From Nocardia grenadensis NBRC 108939 (lineage in GTDB: Bacteria > Actinomycetota > Actinomycetes > Mycobacteriales > Mycobacteriaceae): a DNA stretch of 59,790 bases. The stretch lies in assembly GCF_001613445.1 (NCBI RefSeq), contig NZ_BDCJ01000027.1, positions 1 to 59,790 of the forward strand, written 5' to 3'. Below are positions 15,801-24,474 of the stretch, in pieces. A program made the position numbers and the translations under genes. The notes beneath the pieces were generated by a model. The model was given only the letters and a program-made list of their open reading frames with translations. It was not told the DNA's origin and made no database searches. Within the stretch, counting starts at the first letter, position 1; every line of letters starts with the position of its first letter.

Positions 15801-18800
15801 TGGACGAGAAGGGTGCGGTGCACCCGCCGACCGGAGCCATCCTGGTCGAGACCGAGGGTCCCGAGGCCGAACACGGCTACGTGGAGCTGACCGTCCCCCT
15901 GTACGCCGGACATGAGGTGCGTATCCGCATCACGGTGCCGGTGACCGTGTACAACGGCGGCGCGCCGGTGGTGACCGAAGCCGATGCCGACGCGGCCATG
16001 TCCGCGCTGCTCGGGGTGGCCGCCGGCCAGGCCCTGCCGGAGGTGAAGGGCAGTGTCGCGCACCTGAATCTGGCCTGGTCGCCGGATCTGGTCGCCGATC
16101 ACGCCGGTGTCACCGGCGCCGGGCTGCCGGCGGAGCTGAGCACGCTGGGCCGCACCGTGCCGGACGTGCTGGTGGGTGCCTGCTGGCCGGCGGTGTTCGG
16201 GGTACTGGGCGCGGCGCGGACCGCGGCCGATGCCAGCGTCATCGAGGGCATGCTGGATCTGGTGCACCTGGATCACCGGATCGAGCTGCTGCGCGAACTG
16301 CCCGGCGAGACCAGCATTCTCGTGGTGCGGGCCGAATCCGGGACGGTCGTCGACACCGATCTCGGCCGGGTGGTCGAGGTGGACGTCACCGTCGGCGAGA
16401 TGCGGGACCAGGGCCTGGACGTGGTACCGCTGGCCCGCCTGACCGAACGTTTCGCCATCCGCGGACGCACCGGCGCGGGCGAACTGACCGATCCGCCCCG
16501 GGCCGCGGGCACCGTGGGCGCCGATGCCACCGAGACCCCGCGCCGCCGGCGCCGGGACGTCACCATGGTGGCGCCCCGGAGCATGGCCGCGTTCGCCGCG
16601 GTCTCCGGTGACCACAACCCTATCCACACCAGCGATGCCGCCGCGAAACTCGCCGGCCTGGGCAGCCCGATCGTGCACGGTATGTGGCTGTCGGCCGCGG
16701 CGCAGCACGCGGTATCGGCGGTGGACCCGCGGGCCTCGGTGCCGGCGCGGACGCTGACCGCGTGGACCACCCGGTTCCTGGGCATGGTTCGGCCGGGCGC
16801 CGATATCGATGTGCGGGTGGAACGGGTCGCGGTCGACGGCGGCGACGAGATCGTCGAGGTCTCCTGCCGCGCCGCCGGCGATCTGGTGATGACGGCGACC
16901 GGTCGTACCGCCGCGCCGAAAACCGTCTACGCGTTCCCGGGCCAGGGCATCCAGCGCAAGGGGATGGGCCTGGACGCGCGGTCGCGCTCCAAGGCCGCCA
17001 AGGCCATCTGGGACCGGGCGGACAAGCACACCCGGGAAGCTCTGGGCTTCTCGATCCTGGCCGTGGTGCGGGACAACCCGACCTATCTGAAGGCCCGCGG
17101 GGTCGAGCACCGGCACCCGGACGGTGTCCTGCACCTGACCCAGTTCACCCAGGTCGCCATGGCCACCCTCGGTGTCGCCCAGGTCGCGGAACTCCGCGAG
17201 GCCGGTGCGTTCGTGGAGGGCGCGCTGCTGGCCGGGCATTCGGTCGGTGAGTACAACGCCCTGGCCGCCGTGGCCGGTGTACTGCCGCTCGAGGCCGTCC
17301 TCGAGGTGGTGTTCCAGCGTGGTTCGGCCATGCACGAGCTGGTGCCGCGGGATGCGCAGGGCCGCAGCGACTACCGGATGGCCGCCATCCGGCCCTCACA
17401 GATCGGACTGCCCGACGACGAGGTCATCGGCTTCGTCTCCGGTGTCGGCGAGCAGGTCGGGGAATTCCTCGAAGTGGTGAACCTGAACCTGCGCGGTTCG
17501 CAGTACGCCATCGCGGGTACCGTCGCCGGTCTCGACGCCCTGGAGGCCGAGATCGAGCGTCGCCGGGCGGAATTCGGCGGGAAGCGCGCCTTCATCCTGG
17601 TCCCCGGTATCGATGTGCCGTTCCATTCCACGGTGCTGCGCAAGGGGGTGCCGGAGTTCCGGGGCAAGCTCGAGCAGCTGCTGCCCGAGGAACTGCAGCC
17701 GGAGGTGCTGGTCGGGCGCTATATTCCGAACCTGGTGCCGAAGCCGTTCTCGCTGGAGCGGGAGTTCGTCGCCGAGATCGCCGATCTGGTGCCCTCGGAA
17801 CCGCTCGCCGCCGTCCTCGCCGATTTCGACTCCTGGGCGCAACGCCCGAGCGAACTGTGCCGCGTGGTGCTCATCGAACTGCTGGCCTGGCAGTTCGCCA
17901 GCCCGGTGCGCTGGATCGAGACCCAGGACCTGCTGTTCGGCGAGCTGGGTGTGGAGCGCTTCGTGGAGGTCGGCCTGGGCGCCACCCCGACCGTGGCGAA
18001 CCTGGCGAGCCAGACCCTGAAGCTGCCCGATTTCGCCACCACCACGGTGGAGGTGCTCAATATCGAGCGCGAGGCGGCGGTGGTGTACTCCACCGATACC
18101 GACCCGGCTCCGGTGGACGAGCCCGTGGAGGAGACCGCCGAGGCGCCCGCTGCCGCGGCCGCTCCGGCCGCCGCGCCCGCCGCACCCGCGGCCGCGACCG
18201 GTGGTCCGCGGCCCGACGACATCGCCTTCACTGCCGCCGACGCCACCCGCGTGCTGATCGCGCTGTGGACCAAGCTCCGGATCGACCAGATCGGCCCGGT
18301 CGACACCATCGAGGGCCTCTGCGACGGGGTGTCCTCGCGCCGTAACCAGCTGCTGGTCGACCTCGGGTCGGAACTGTCGCTGGGCGCGATCGACGGTGCC
18401 GCCGATGCCGATATGGGCGCGCTGTCGGCGACCGTGGAACGTCTCGCCCGCACCTACAAGCCGTTTGGCTCGGTGCTCAGCGACGCGATCAACGATCATC
18501 TGCGCAAGGTGTTCGGACCGTCCGGCAAGCGGCCGGCCGCGATCGCCGAACGCGTGAAGAAAGTCTGGGAACTGGGGGAGGGCTGGGCCAGCCACATCAC
18601 CGCCGAGGTTTCGCTCGGTACCCGCGAGGGCACCAGCGTGCGCGGCGGCGACCTGGGCGGTCTCGTCTCCGGTGCGCTCTCCGACGGCGCGTCCGTGGAT
18701 GCCGCGATCGATGCCGCCGTCCAGGCGGTGGCGGCGCGGCGCGGTGTGGCGGTCTCGTTGCCCGCGGCCGGTGGGTCCGGCGGCGGCACCGTGGACGCGG

Positions 18801-21800
18801 CGGCCCTGGGCGAGTTCACCGAGCAGATCACCGGCAAGGACGGTGTGCTGGCCTCGGCGGCCCGTCTGGTCCTCGAACAGCTCGGCCTGAGCGAGCGGAC
18901 CTCCGCGGCCGAGGCCACCGACGACGGACTCGTCGACCTGGTGTCGGCGGAACTGGGTTCGGACTGGCCGCGGCTGGTCGCCTCGGCCTTCGACGCCCGC
19001 AAGGCGGTGCTCATCGACGACCGGTGGGCCACCGCGCGCGAGGACCTGGCCCGGCTGTGGCTGGGTGAGGACTCCGTCACCGCGCAGCTGCCGGTCGCCG
19101 GGTTCACCGGTGCCGGTGAAGCGGTTGCCGCGCAGGCCGATTGGTGGCGGCAGCGGGCCGTGGGCGAGGCACGTTCGGTGCTGGCGGGTCACTACGAGCG
19201 GATCGCCGAGGCGGCGCGGAACACCACCGAAATCGGTGTGTGGTCCGACGAGGTCGCGGTGGTCACCGGCGCGAGCAAGGGCTCCATCGCCGCCGCGCTC
19301 GCCGGGCGCCTGCTCGGTGGCGGGGCGACCGTGGTGGTCACCACCTCGCGTCTGGACGACAACCGGCTCGGCTTCTACCGTGACCTCTACCGCGCCAACG
19401 CCCGCCACGGTGCGGCGCTGTGGGTGGTCCCGGCGAATATGGCCTCCTACACCGATATCGACGCCCTCATCGAGTGGGTCGGTACCGAGCAGGTCGACAA
19501 TGCCGGTGGCGCCAAGATCAAGACCAAGGACGCGCTGACCCCCACCCTGCTGCTGCCGTTCGCGGCGCCGCGGGTCTCCGGCTACCTCTCCGACGCGGGT
19601 GCCCGCGCCGAAATGGAGATGCGGGTGCTGCTGTGGTCGGTCGAGCGGCTCATCGGTGGTCTGTCCACGCTGGGCGCCGACCACGATGTCGACGCGAAAC
19701 TACATGTGGTGCTGCCGGGTTCGCCCAACCGCGGCCTGTTCGGCGGTGACGGCGCCTACGGCGAGGCCAAGGCCGCGCTCGACGCCGTGGTCGCCAGGTG
19801 GCGGGCCGAGAAGACGTGGGCGGCCCGGGTCACCCTGGTGCACGCGCTGATCGGCTGGGTCCGGGGTACCGGGCTCATGGGTCACAACGACCCGATGGTG
19901 GACGCCGTCGAACAGGCCGGGGTGCAGACCTGGTCGACCGACGAGATCGCCGACGAACTGCTGAAGTGGGCGACCGAGCAGGCCCGTGCGGCCGCCGCGG
20001 CCGACCCGCAGCAGATCGACCTGACCGGCGGGCTGGCCGGTGCCGATCTGGACCTGGCGGCGCTCGCCAAGCAGGCGCAGGAAGCCGCGGGCGCGGAGGA
20101 GGCCGACGAGGTACCCGCTTCGGACGCGCCGCGAGTCTCCGCGCTGCCCGCGCCGCCGGCACTGACCTCCGCGCTGCCCGTCCCCGAATGGGGCGCGGTA
20201 ACCGCTGATCTCACGGATATGGTTGTCATCGTCGGGGCCGGTGAGCTCGGCCCCTACGGTTCGGCACGGACCCGGTTCGAGATGGAGGTCTCCGACGAGC
20301 TGTCGGCCGGCGGTGTGCTGGAGCTGGCCTGGACCACCGGCATGGTGGCCTGGGAGAACGATCCCAAACCGGGCTGGTACGACACCGAATCCGGTGACTA
20401 CGTGCCGGAACACGAACTGGCCGAGCGGTATCACGACGCCGTGGTGCAGCGGTGCGGTATCCGCCGCTACGCCGACGACGGTGCCATGTTCGACAACAGC
20501 AGCCCGCTGATGACCTCGGTGTTCCTGGATCAGGACCTGTCGTTCACGGTCGGCGGCGAAGCCGAGGCGCGTGCCTTCTACGCGGCCGATCCCGAGCACA
20601 CGGTCATCACCCCGGTCGCCGATTCCGGCGACTGGACCGTGACCCGTAAGGCCGGCACCGAGATCCGCGTGCCGCGCCGGGCGAACCTGTCGCGGACCGT
20701 GGGCGGCCAGATCCCGACCGGCTGGGATCCCACCGTCTGGGGTATCTCCGCGGATATGGCGTCCTCGATCGACCGGGTGGCGCTGTGGAACATCGCCTGC
20801 ACCGTCGACGCGTTCGTCGGGTCCGGGTTCAGCCCGTCGGAACTGATGAGCTGGGTGCACCCGAGCCTGGTGGCCAACACCCAGGGCACCGGTATGGGCG
20901 GTATGTCGTCGATGCGGTCGCTCTATGTCGACAACCTGCTCGGCGAGCCGCGCCCCAACGACATTCTGCAGGAGGCGCTGCCCAATGTGGCCCTGGCGCA
21001 TGTCGTGCAGTCCTACGTCGGCAGCTACGGCGCCATGGTGCATCCGGTCGCGGCCTGCGCCACCGCCGCGGTGTCGGTGGAGGAAGGTGTCGACAAGATC
21101 AAGCTCGGTAAGGCCGAGGTGGTCGTGGCCGGTGGCTTCGACGATCTGGGTATCGAGGGCATTGTCGGCTTCGGCGATATGTCGGCCACCGCGGATTCGG
21201 CGGCCATGAGCGCCAAGGGCATCAGCGACCGCTACTTCTCCCGGGCCAACGACCGGCGTCGCGGCGGGTTCGTGGAATCGCAGGGCGGCGGCACCGTGCT
21301 GCTGGCCCGCGGTGACGTGGCGCTGGAACTGGGCCTGCCGGTCCTCGGTGTCGTCGCCTACGCCCAGTCCTACGCCGACGGTGTGCACACCTCGATCCCG
21401 GCGCCCGGCCTGGGCGCCCTCGGTGCGGGCCGGGGCGGCCGGGAATCCCGGTTCGCCGCCGAACTGCGCAAACTCGGTGTGGGCCCGGACGATATCGCGG
21501 TGGTGTCCAAGCACGACACCTCCACCGCGGCCAACGATCCGAACGAGTCCGAACTGCACGAGCGGCTGGCGGCGGCCATCGGCCGGTCCGCCGGGGCGCC
21601 GTTGTTCGTGGTCTCGCAGAAGAGCCTCACCGGGCACGCCAAGGGTGGCGCGGCCGCGTTCCAGCTGATCGGCCTGTGCCAGGTGCTGGAAAACGGTGTG
21701 GTGCCGCCGAACCGGAGCCTGGACTGCGTCGACGACAAGATGGCGGAGTACCCGCATCTGGTCTGGGTGCGCGAAGCGCTGCGCTTCGGTGACCGGTTCC

Positions 21801-22189
21801 CGCTCAAGGCGGGCCTGGTGACCTCGCTCGGCTTCGGACATGTGTCCGGTCTGCTGGCGGTCGTCCATCCGGAGGCGTTCGTCCAGGCGATCGAACCGGC
21901 TCGGCGGGCGGAGTACCAGCGCCGGGCGCAGGAACGCCTGCTGGCGGGCCGGCAGCGGATCGTCGAGGCGATGTGCGGTGGGGCGGCGCTCTACGAGCGT
22001 CCGGCCGATCGGCGTCTCGGCGGCGACGGCACCCCGGCGGCGAAGATCCGCGGTCTCGAGGCCGAGGTGCTGCTGTCCGAGGACGCGCGTCTCGGTACCG
22101 GCGGGGTCTACCAGGTCGATGGAGCCGGTTGCGAGACCGGGCGATTCGTCGGTGGCGGTTCCGATGCCGGCGTCGCCGGTACTGCGTAG
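12848..22189 (+). CDS. fas: Type I fatty acid synthase (multidomain)
   Basis: A 3113-residue polypeptide, close to the 3069 of M. tuberculosis Fas (Rv2524c) and similar along its whole length. Domains in order, with approximate residues: acetyltransferase (GHSQG near 159), FMN enoyl reductase (LLAGMTPTTVDAKIVAAAANAGH near 430-460, split here: LLAGMTPTTVD then AGHWAELAGGGQ; VGGGIGTPE near 613), dehydratase (SGDHNPIHT near 1255), malonyl/palmitoyl transferase (GHSVGEY near 1463), acyl carrier (phosphopantetheine Ser in DGVSSRRNQ near 1827), ketoreductase (VVTGASKGS near 2137), ketosynthase (ACATAAV, Cys near 2737; SKHDTST; LTGHAKGG). It makes C16-C26 acyl-CoAs that feed membrane lipids and mycolic acids. 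TTG at 12848 (MTIN...) matches the MTI... start of the mycobacterial protein; the open frame before it is longer by 36 codons. Confidence 0.97.
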   Translation: MTINESTASGAGHRVDAAAGRTVTETNRTPLLDRLREGTPYALAFGGQGASWLGELAEIGRDAALEPELTALVNEAAALLGPVADQLLVVRPVGFDPVAWMLEDDLADEDTDTSDAPPERVLRSAAVSMPGVLLTQLAALRALRLQGLDPVEIAPVAVIGHSQGLLAAAAVRAAGERDAEILAIAQLVGAAAGLVARRRGLMPVGERSSMVAVSNVDPDELRAVLAEVSVGVDPMAAAVLSIRNGRRRVVLSGTPDQLRRVQQRCEQLHAEQDRERSAKQRGGAVFAPVFEDLDVDVAFHHPALGDTVELVAGWAGQCGLDTELAGELARDILVEPVDWVGTVDEVVGTGAEWILDLGPGDLLSRVSGGSLKGSGVGMIAAATRAGQRNLLTPGATPEVAQPWTAFAPRPVRLPNGRIVVETAFTKLTGRSPILLAGMTPTTVDAKIVAAAANAGHWAELAGGGQVTEQIFADRVTELQELLHPGRQVQFNSLFLDPYLWKLQLGGKRLVQRSRAAGAPFDGVIVTAGIPELEEAVALIEELTEAGISHVAFKPGTVAQIRAVLRIADAVPDYPVIMHIEGGKAGGHHSWEDLDDLLLETYAELRTHGNVVVCVGGGIGTPERATEYLTGAWSAPHGYPAMPLDGVLVGTAAMATLEATTAPEVKQLLVDTPGTPDWVGAGTASGGMASGRSQLGADIHEIDNAASRTGRLLDEVAGDAEAVAARRAEIIDALNATAKPYFGDIAAMTYLAWLERYVDLAIGQERRQDFDCGTDLGDAITAATRSVWLDISWRDRFGEMLRRAEARLAPADRGEIDSLFRDEDLEDPAAALATLREHYPAAAQSLLHPADVPFFITLCKTPGKPVNFVPVVDQDVRRWWRSDSLWQAHDPRYSADQVCVIPGTVAVAGITRVDEPVGELLDRFEQDTAYKLVRDGLTPAAVDARRVAAVTSGPIDVVLAAPDVNWSGRATVNPVHRLGDLHEWTVDEKGAVHPPTGAILVETEGPEAEHGYVELTVPLYAGHEVRIRITVPVTVYNGGAPVVTEADADAAMSALLGVAAGQALPEVKGSVAHLNLAWSPDLVADHAGVTGAGLPAELSTLGRTVPDVLVGACWPAVFGVLGAARTAADASVIEGMLDLVHLDHRIELLRELPGETSILVVRAESGTVVDTDLGRVVEVDVTVGEMRDQGLDVVPLARLTERFAIRGRTGAGELTDPPRAAGTVGADATETPRRRRRDVTMVAPRSMAAFAAVSGDHNPIHTSDAAAKLAGLGSPIVHGMWLSAAAQHAVSAVDPRASVPARTLTAWTTRFLGMVRPGADIDVRVERVAVDGGDEIVEVSCRAAGDLVMTATGRTAAPKTVYAFPGQGIQRKGMGLDARSRSKAAKAIWDRADKHTREALGFSILAVVRDNPTYLKARGVEHRHPDGVLHLTQFTQVAMATLGVAQVAELREAGAFVEGALLAGHSVGEYNALAAVAGVLPLEAVLEVVFQRGSAMHELVPRDAQGRSDYRMAAIRPSQIGLPDDEVIGFVSGVGEQVGEFLEVVNLNLRGSQYAIAGTVAGLDALEAEIERRRAEFGGKRAFILVPGIDVPFHSTVLRKGVPEFRGKLEQLLPEELQPEVLVGRYIPNLVPKPFSLEREFVAEIADLVPSEPLAAVLADFDSWAQRPSELCRVVLIELLAWQFASPVRWIETQDLLFGELGVERFVEVGLGATPTVANLASQTLKLPDFATTTVEVLNIEREAAVVYSTDTDPAPVDEPVEETAEAPAAAAAPAAAPAAPAAATGGPRPDDIAFTAADATRVLIALWTKLRIDQIGPVDTIEGLCDGVSSRRNQLLVDLGSELSLGAIDGAADADMGALSATVERLARTYKPFGSVLSDAINDHLRKVFGPSGKRPAAIAERVKKVWELGEGWASHITAEVSLGTREGTSVRGGDLGGLVSGALSDGASVDAAIDAAVQAVAARRGVAVSLPAAGGSGGGTVDAAALGEFTEQITGKDGVLASAARLVLEQLGLSERTSAAEATDDGLVDLVSAELGSDWPRLVASAFDARKAVLIDDRWATAREDLARLWLGEDSVTAQLPVAGFTGAGEAVAAQADWWRQRAVGEARSVLAGHYERIAEAARNTTEIGVWSDEVAVVTGASKGSIAAALAGRLLGGGATVVVTTSRLDDNRLGFYRDLYRANARHGAALWVVPANMASYTDIDALIEWVGTEQVDNAGGAKIKTKDALTPTLLLPFAAPRVSGYLSDAGARAEMEMRVLLWSVERLIGGLSTLGADHDVDAKLHVVLPGSPNRGLFGGDGAYGEAKAALDAVVARWRAEKTWAARVTLVHALIGWVRGTGLMGHNDPMVDAVEQAGVQTWSTDEIADELLKWATEQARAAAAADPQQIDLTGGLAGADLDLAALAKQAQEAAGAEEADEVPASDAPRVSALPAPPALTSALPVPEWGAVTADLTDMVVIVGAGELGPYGSARTRFEMEVSDELSAGGVLELAWTTGMVAWENDPKPGWYDTESGDYVPEHELAERYHDAVVQRCGIRRYADDGAMFDNSSPLMTSVFLDQDLSFTVGGEAEARAFYAADPEHTVITPVADSGDWTVTRKAGTEIRVPRRANLSRTVGGQIPTGWDPTVWGISADMASSIDRVALWNIACTVDAFVGSGFSPSELMSWVHPSLVANTQGTGMGGMSSMRSLYVDNLLGEPRPNDILQEALPNVALAHVVQSYVGSYGAMVHPVAACATAAVSVEEGVDKIKLGKAEVVVAGGFDDLGIEGIVGFGDMSATADSAAMSAKGISDRYFSRANDRRRGGFVESQGGGTVLLARGDVALELGLPVLGVVAYAQSYADGVHTSIPAPGLGALGAGRGGRESRFAAELRKLGVGPDDIAVVSKHDTSTAANDPNESELHERLAAAIGRSAGAPLFVVSQKSLTGHAKGGAAAFQLIGLCQVLENGVVPPNRSLDCVDDKMAEYPHLVWVREALRFGDRFPLKAGLVTSLGFGHVSGLLAVVHPEAFVQAIEPARRAEYQRRAQERLLAGRQRIVEAMCGGAALYERPADRRLGGDGTPAAKIRGLEAEVLLSEDARLGTGGVYQVDGAGCETGRFVGGGSDAGVAGTA

Positions 22190-22200
22190 GCTGCGCCACT

Positions 22201-22638
22201 GTGACCATCCTCGGAATCGGCTTGGACCTGGTGACCATCTCCGAGTTCGCCGAACAGTTGGACCGTGCCGGAACGACCATGCTCAGGGAGAGTTTCACCG
22301 CCGGTGAGCGGCGCTACTGCCAGAGCAAGGCCACCGATCCGGCCCGTAGTTACGCGGCGCGGTGGGCGGCGAAGGAGGCGGTGCTCAAGGCCTGGGCCGC
22401 GTCGCGCTTCGCCCGCCGCCCGCAGATCGGGGACAACCCGTACCCGTTGATCGAGGTCGTCAATGACGCCTGGGGCCGGCCGAGCATCAAACTGCACGGC
22501 CTGGCCGCGGAATTCCTGCCGCGGGTGCGGGTGCACCTGTCACTCACCCACGACGGTGACACGGCGGCCGCGATGGTGGTGCTGGAGGATCCGGGTGAAC
22601 TGGCCGACCTGATCGAGGGTCGGTCACCGGAGAACTGA
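22201..22638 (+). CDS. acpS: Holo-ACP synthase
   Basis: A 145-residue 4'-phosphopantetheinyl transferase that loads the carrier domain of Fas. The magnesium-site pattern GIGLDLV at the N-terminus and RWAAKEAVLKAW are typical; HLSLTHDGDTAAA is near the C-terminus. GTG at 22201 lies 11 bases after the fas stop, so the two genes are co-transcribed, the same arrangement as Rv2524c-Rv2523c in mycobacteria. Confidence 0.95.
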   Translation: MTILGIGLDLVTISEFAEQLDRAGTTMLRESFTAGERRYCQSKATDPARSYAARWAAKEAVLKAWAASRFARRPQIGDNPYPLIEVVNDAWGRPSIKLHGLAAEFLPRVRVHLSLTHDGDTAAAMVVLEDPGELADLIEGRSPEN

Positions 22639-22681
22639 ACCGGAAACGACGAACGGCCCGGAGCGCGAGGGCGGGTTCACG

Positions 22682-22722
22682 CGATCGTCGCAACACTCTC
22701 GATTGAGAGGTTGCGGCGATCG
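22682..22722 (+). terminator. Terminator of the fas-acpS operon
   Basis: A long hairpin with CGATCG / CGATCG at the base, CGCAAC / GTTGCG and CTCTC / GAGAG, loop GATT, one bulged A and one G-U pair. It is followed on the plus strand by TGTTGTTT, so it acts mainly for acpS. It also lies just beyond the 3' end of the convergent TetR gene. Confidence 0.75.
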
Positions 22723-22830
22723 TGTTGTTTCAATTCCAGCCGAGCGTTTACGTGATCTACTGACCACCTGAAGACCGGGCAGTGTCGCAACGACTCCTAG
22801 AACCCGCCCCATGCTCCAGGCCGCATCGGG

Positions 22831-23529
22831 CTAGCGCTGGCTGGCGGTGCGGGATTCCTTCTCCGCGACCAGGAGATAGGCGACCATGAGCCGTTTGAGC
22901 TCGGCGACCGCGTCGGCGTGGCTCTGCTCGTCCTGCACCGAGAAGTTCATCATCGAATAGACCACGTGCACCAGCACCTCGGCCATCATGGTGCGCCGGG
23001 CCCGCGGTGTGCGCGGAGTGAGCGGGCGCAGCATCTGCGAGACGACCTCGGCGAATTCCTTCTCGTGGATGGCGCCGGTAGCCCGGGTGGACGGCGTGGA
23101 CTGCATGGCCAGCCACACTTCGCGCCGGGACGGGTCGGTCATCCACAGGTTGGCCAGATGATCGACGAACTGGTTCATATGCCGCAGCCAGTCCAGTGAC
23201 GGGATCTCGCCGTGGAAATCGGCGAGCTCCTGCGATACCGCCACCAGGTCCTGCCGGTTCAATTCGCAGACGATCACATACTTGTTGGCGAAGAACTGGT
23301 AGAGCGTGCCGATGGGCACTTCGGCGCGGGCCGCGACTTCTTCGCAGGTGAACGATTCGAAACCGACTTCCACCAGCAGTTCGCGTGAGGCCTGCAGCAG
23401 TGCGTCGAATTTCCGCTTGCTGCGTTCCTGGGTCGGACGCCGGCGTGGCATCAGCTCTTGCGGGTCGTCCTGGAGCTCCAGCGCAGGGTCCGGACGCCGT
23501 TTGGCCCTGGCCTCCGTCCGTACGTTCAC
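22831..23529 (-). CDS. TetR-family regulator next to fas-acpS
   Basis: A 232-residue protein with an N-terminal HTH at about residues 40-90 (SRELLVEVGFESFTCEEVA, then VPIGTLYQFFANKYV) and an alpha-helical ligand domain. It is convergent with acpS. By sequence it does not look like M. tuberculosis FasR (Rv3208), so I do not call it FasR, although a lipid-related ligand is possible. Start: GTG at 23529; an internal ATG about 27 codons later (MPRRRPTQ) is a plausible alternative, since the first residues are basic and low in structure. Confidence 0.88.
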   Translation of the reverse strand: MNVRTEARAKRRPDPALELQDDPQELMPRRRPTQERSKRKFDALLQASRELLVEVGFESFTCEEVAARAEVPIGTLYQFFANKYVIVCELNRQDLVAVSQELADFHGEIPSLDWLRHMNQFVDHLANLWMTDPSRREVWLAMQSTPSTRATGAIHEKEFAEVVSQMLRPLTPRTPRARRTMMAEVLVHVVYSMMNFSVQDEQSHADAVAELKRLMVAYLLVAEKESRTASQR

Positions 23530-23615
23530 CTGTCCCAGGCTAGCGGTAGCGGGAACGCCGTGGTGCGGAGTATGGAACTGTCACGGCGAGTCTGTCATGT
23601 CTCACACTCGCGATA

Positions 23616-23664
23616 CCGCCGATCCGGGCCGGGCAACACTCGCTCCGGCGGCCCGGATCGGCGG
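23616..23664 (-). terminator. Terminator of the DrrAB-type operon
   Basis: A perfect 15-bp GC-rich stem (23616-23630 with 23650-23664) with a 19-base loop, starting 8 bases after the permease stop codon on the minus strand. No T-run. Confidence 0.6.
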
Positions 23665-23672
23665 GACGCGGA

Positions 23673-24443
23673 TCAATTCCGGGTGCGCCCGCGGTACAGG
23701 ACCAGGGCCGCGAGGTAGGACATCGCCGCGATGGCACCCCACCAGGCGAGTGCGAGTACCGCGCTGTTGCCGATGGGGGCGCCGACGAGGAGCCCGCGCA
23801 GGGTTTCGATGACCGGTGTGACCGGCTGGTGTTCGGCGAAGCCGCGCAGCCAGCCCGGCATGGTCTCCGGCGGCACGAACGCACTGCTGATGTAGGGGAT
23901 GAACATCGCGAAGATGGTGAACCCGTTGGCGGCCTCCGGGCTACTGGCGATCAATCCGAAGCAGGCCGACATCCAGGACAGCGCCAGTACCACGAGGGCG
24001 AGGAGCCCGGCCGCGGCGAGCCAGCGCAGCGGGTCGGCGGTGGGCCGGAAACCGATGGTCAGTGCGACGCCGACCACGACCGTGGTGGCGGCCATATTGC
24101 GCAGCAGGCTCTCGGCGATGTGCCCGGTGAGGAACGCGGACCGGCTGATGGCCATGGTGGAGAACCGGTCCACGATGCCCTCGGTGATATCGACCGAGAC
24201 ACCGACCGCGGTGGTGGAGGCGCCGAAACTGGCGCACAGCAGGATGATTCCGGGGACCACGTAGTCGACGAAGGTGCTGTCGCCGACGTTCATGGCACCA
24301 CCGAAGACGTAGACGAACATCAGCAGGATCATGATCGGCAACGCGAGCGTGCTGATGAGCGAGTCCGGGCTACGTAGTGTATGGCGCATATTGCGGGCGG
24401 TCATGGTCACCGCGTCCTGCGCGGAGTGGGCGAGAGTGGTCAC
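23673..24443 (-). CDS. ABC-2 permease (DrrB-type drug/lipid exporter)
   Basis: A 256-residue protein with six hydrophobic segments and the ABC-2 pattern of DrrB relatives: an N-terminal RNMRHTLRSPD, then PIMILLMFVYVFGGAM, and ISSAFVPPETMPGWLRGFAEHQPVTPVIE split over the last third (key residues P, P, W, R, P). The GTG at 24441-24443 was chosen; the frame open upstream overlaps the ATPase gene end and has poor composition. It follows the ATPase gene by 31 bases in one operon. Confidence 0.9.
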   Translation of the reverse strand: MTTLAHSAQDAVTMTARNMRHTLRSPDSLISTLALPIMILLMFVYVFGGAMNVGDSTFVDYVVPGIILLCASFGASTTAVGVSVDITEGIVDRFSTMAISRSAFLTGHIAESLLRNMAATTVVVGVALTIGFRPTADPLRWLAAAGLLALVVLALSWMSACFGLIASSPEAANGFTIFAMFIPYISSAFVPPETMPGWLRGFAEHQPVTPVIETLRGLLVGAPIGNSAVLALAWWGAIAAMSYLAALVLYRGRTRN

Positions 24444-24474
24444 GAGCGTGGCTTTCTGTGCGGGACGGCGGCGG

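Noticed and set aside
14963..17335. 790-codon open frame antisense to fas (and similar long frames at 17396-19684 and 19700-21868)
   Set aside because: Compositional shadows of the high-GC fas codons; no domain, no ribosome site, and the sense strand matches fas throughout.
22831..23529. FasR assignment for the TetR gene beside acpS
   Set aside because: The sequence does not resemble Rv3208, so position alone is not enough.
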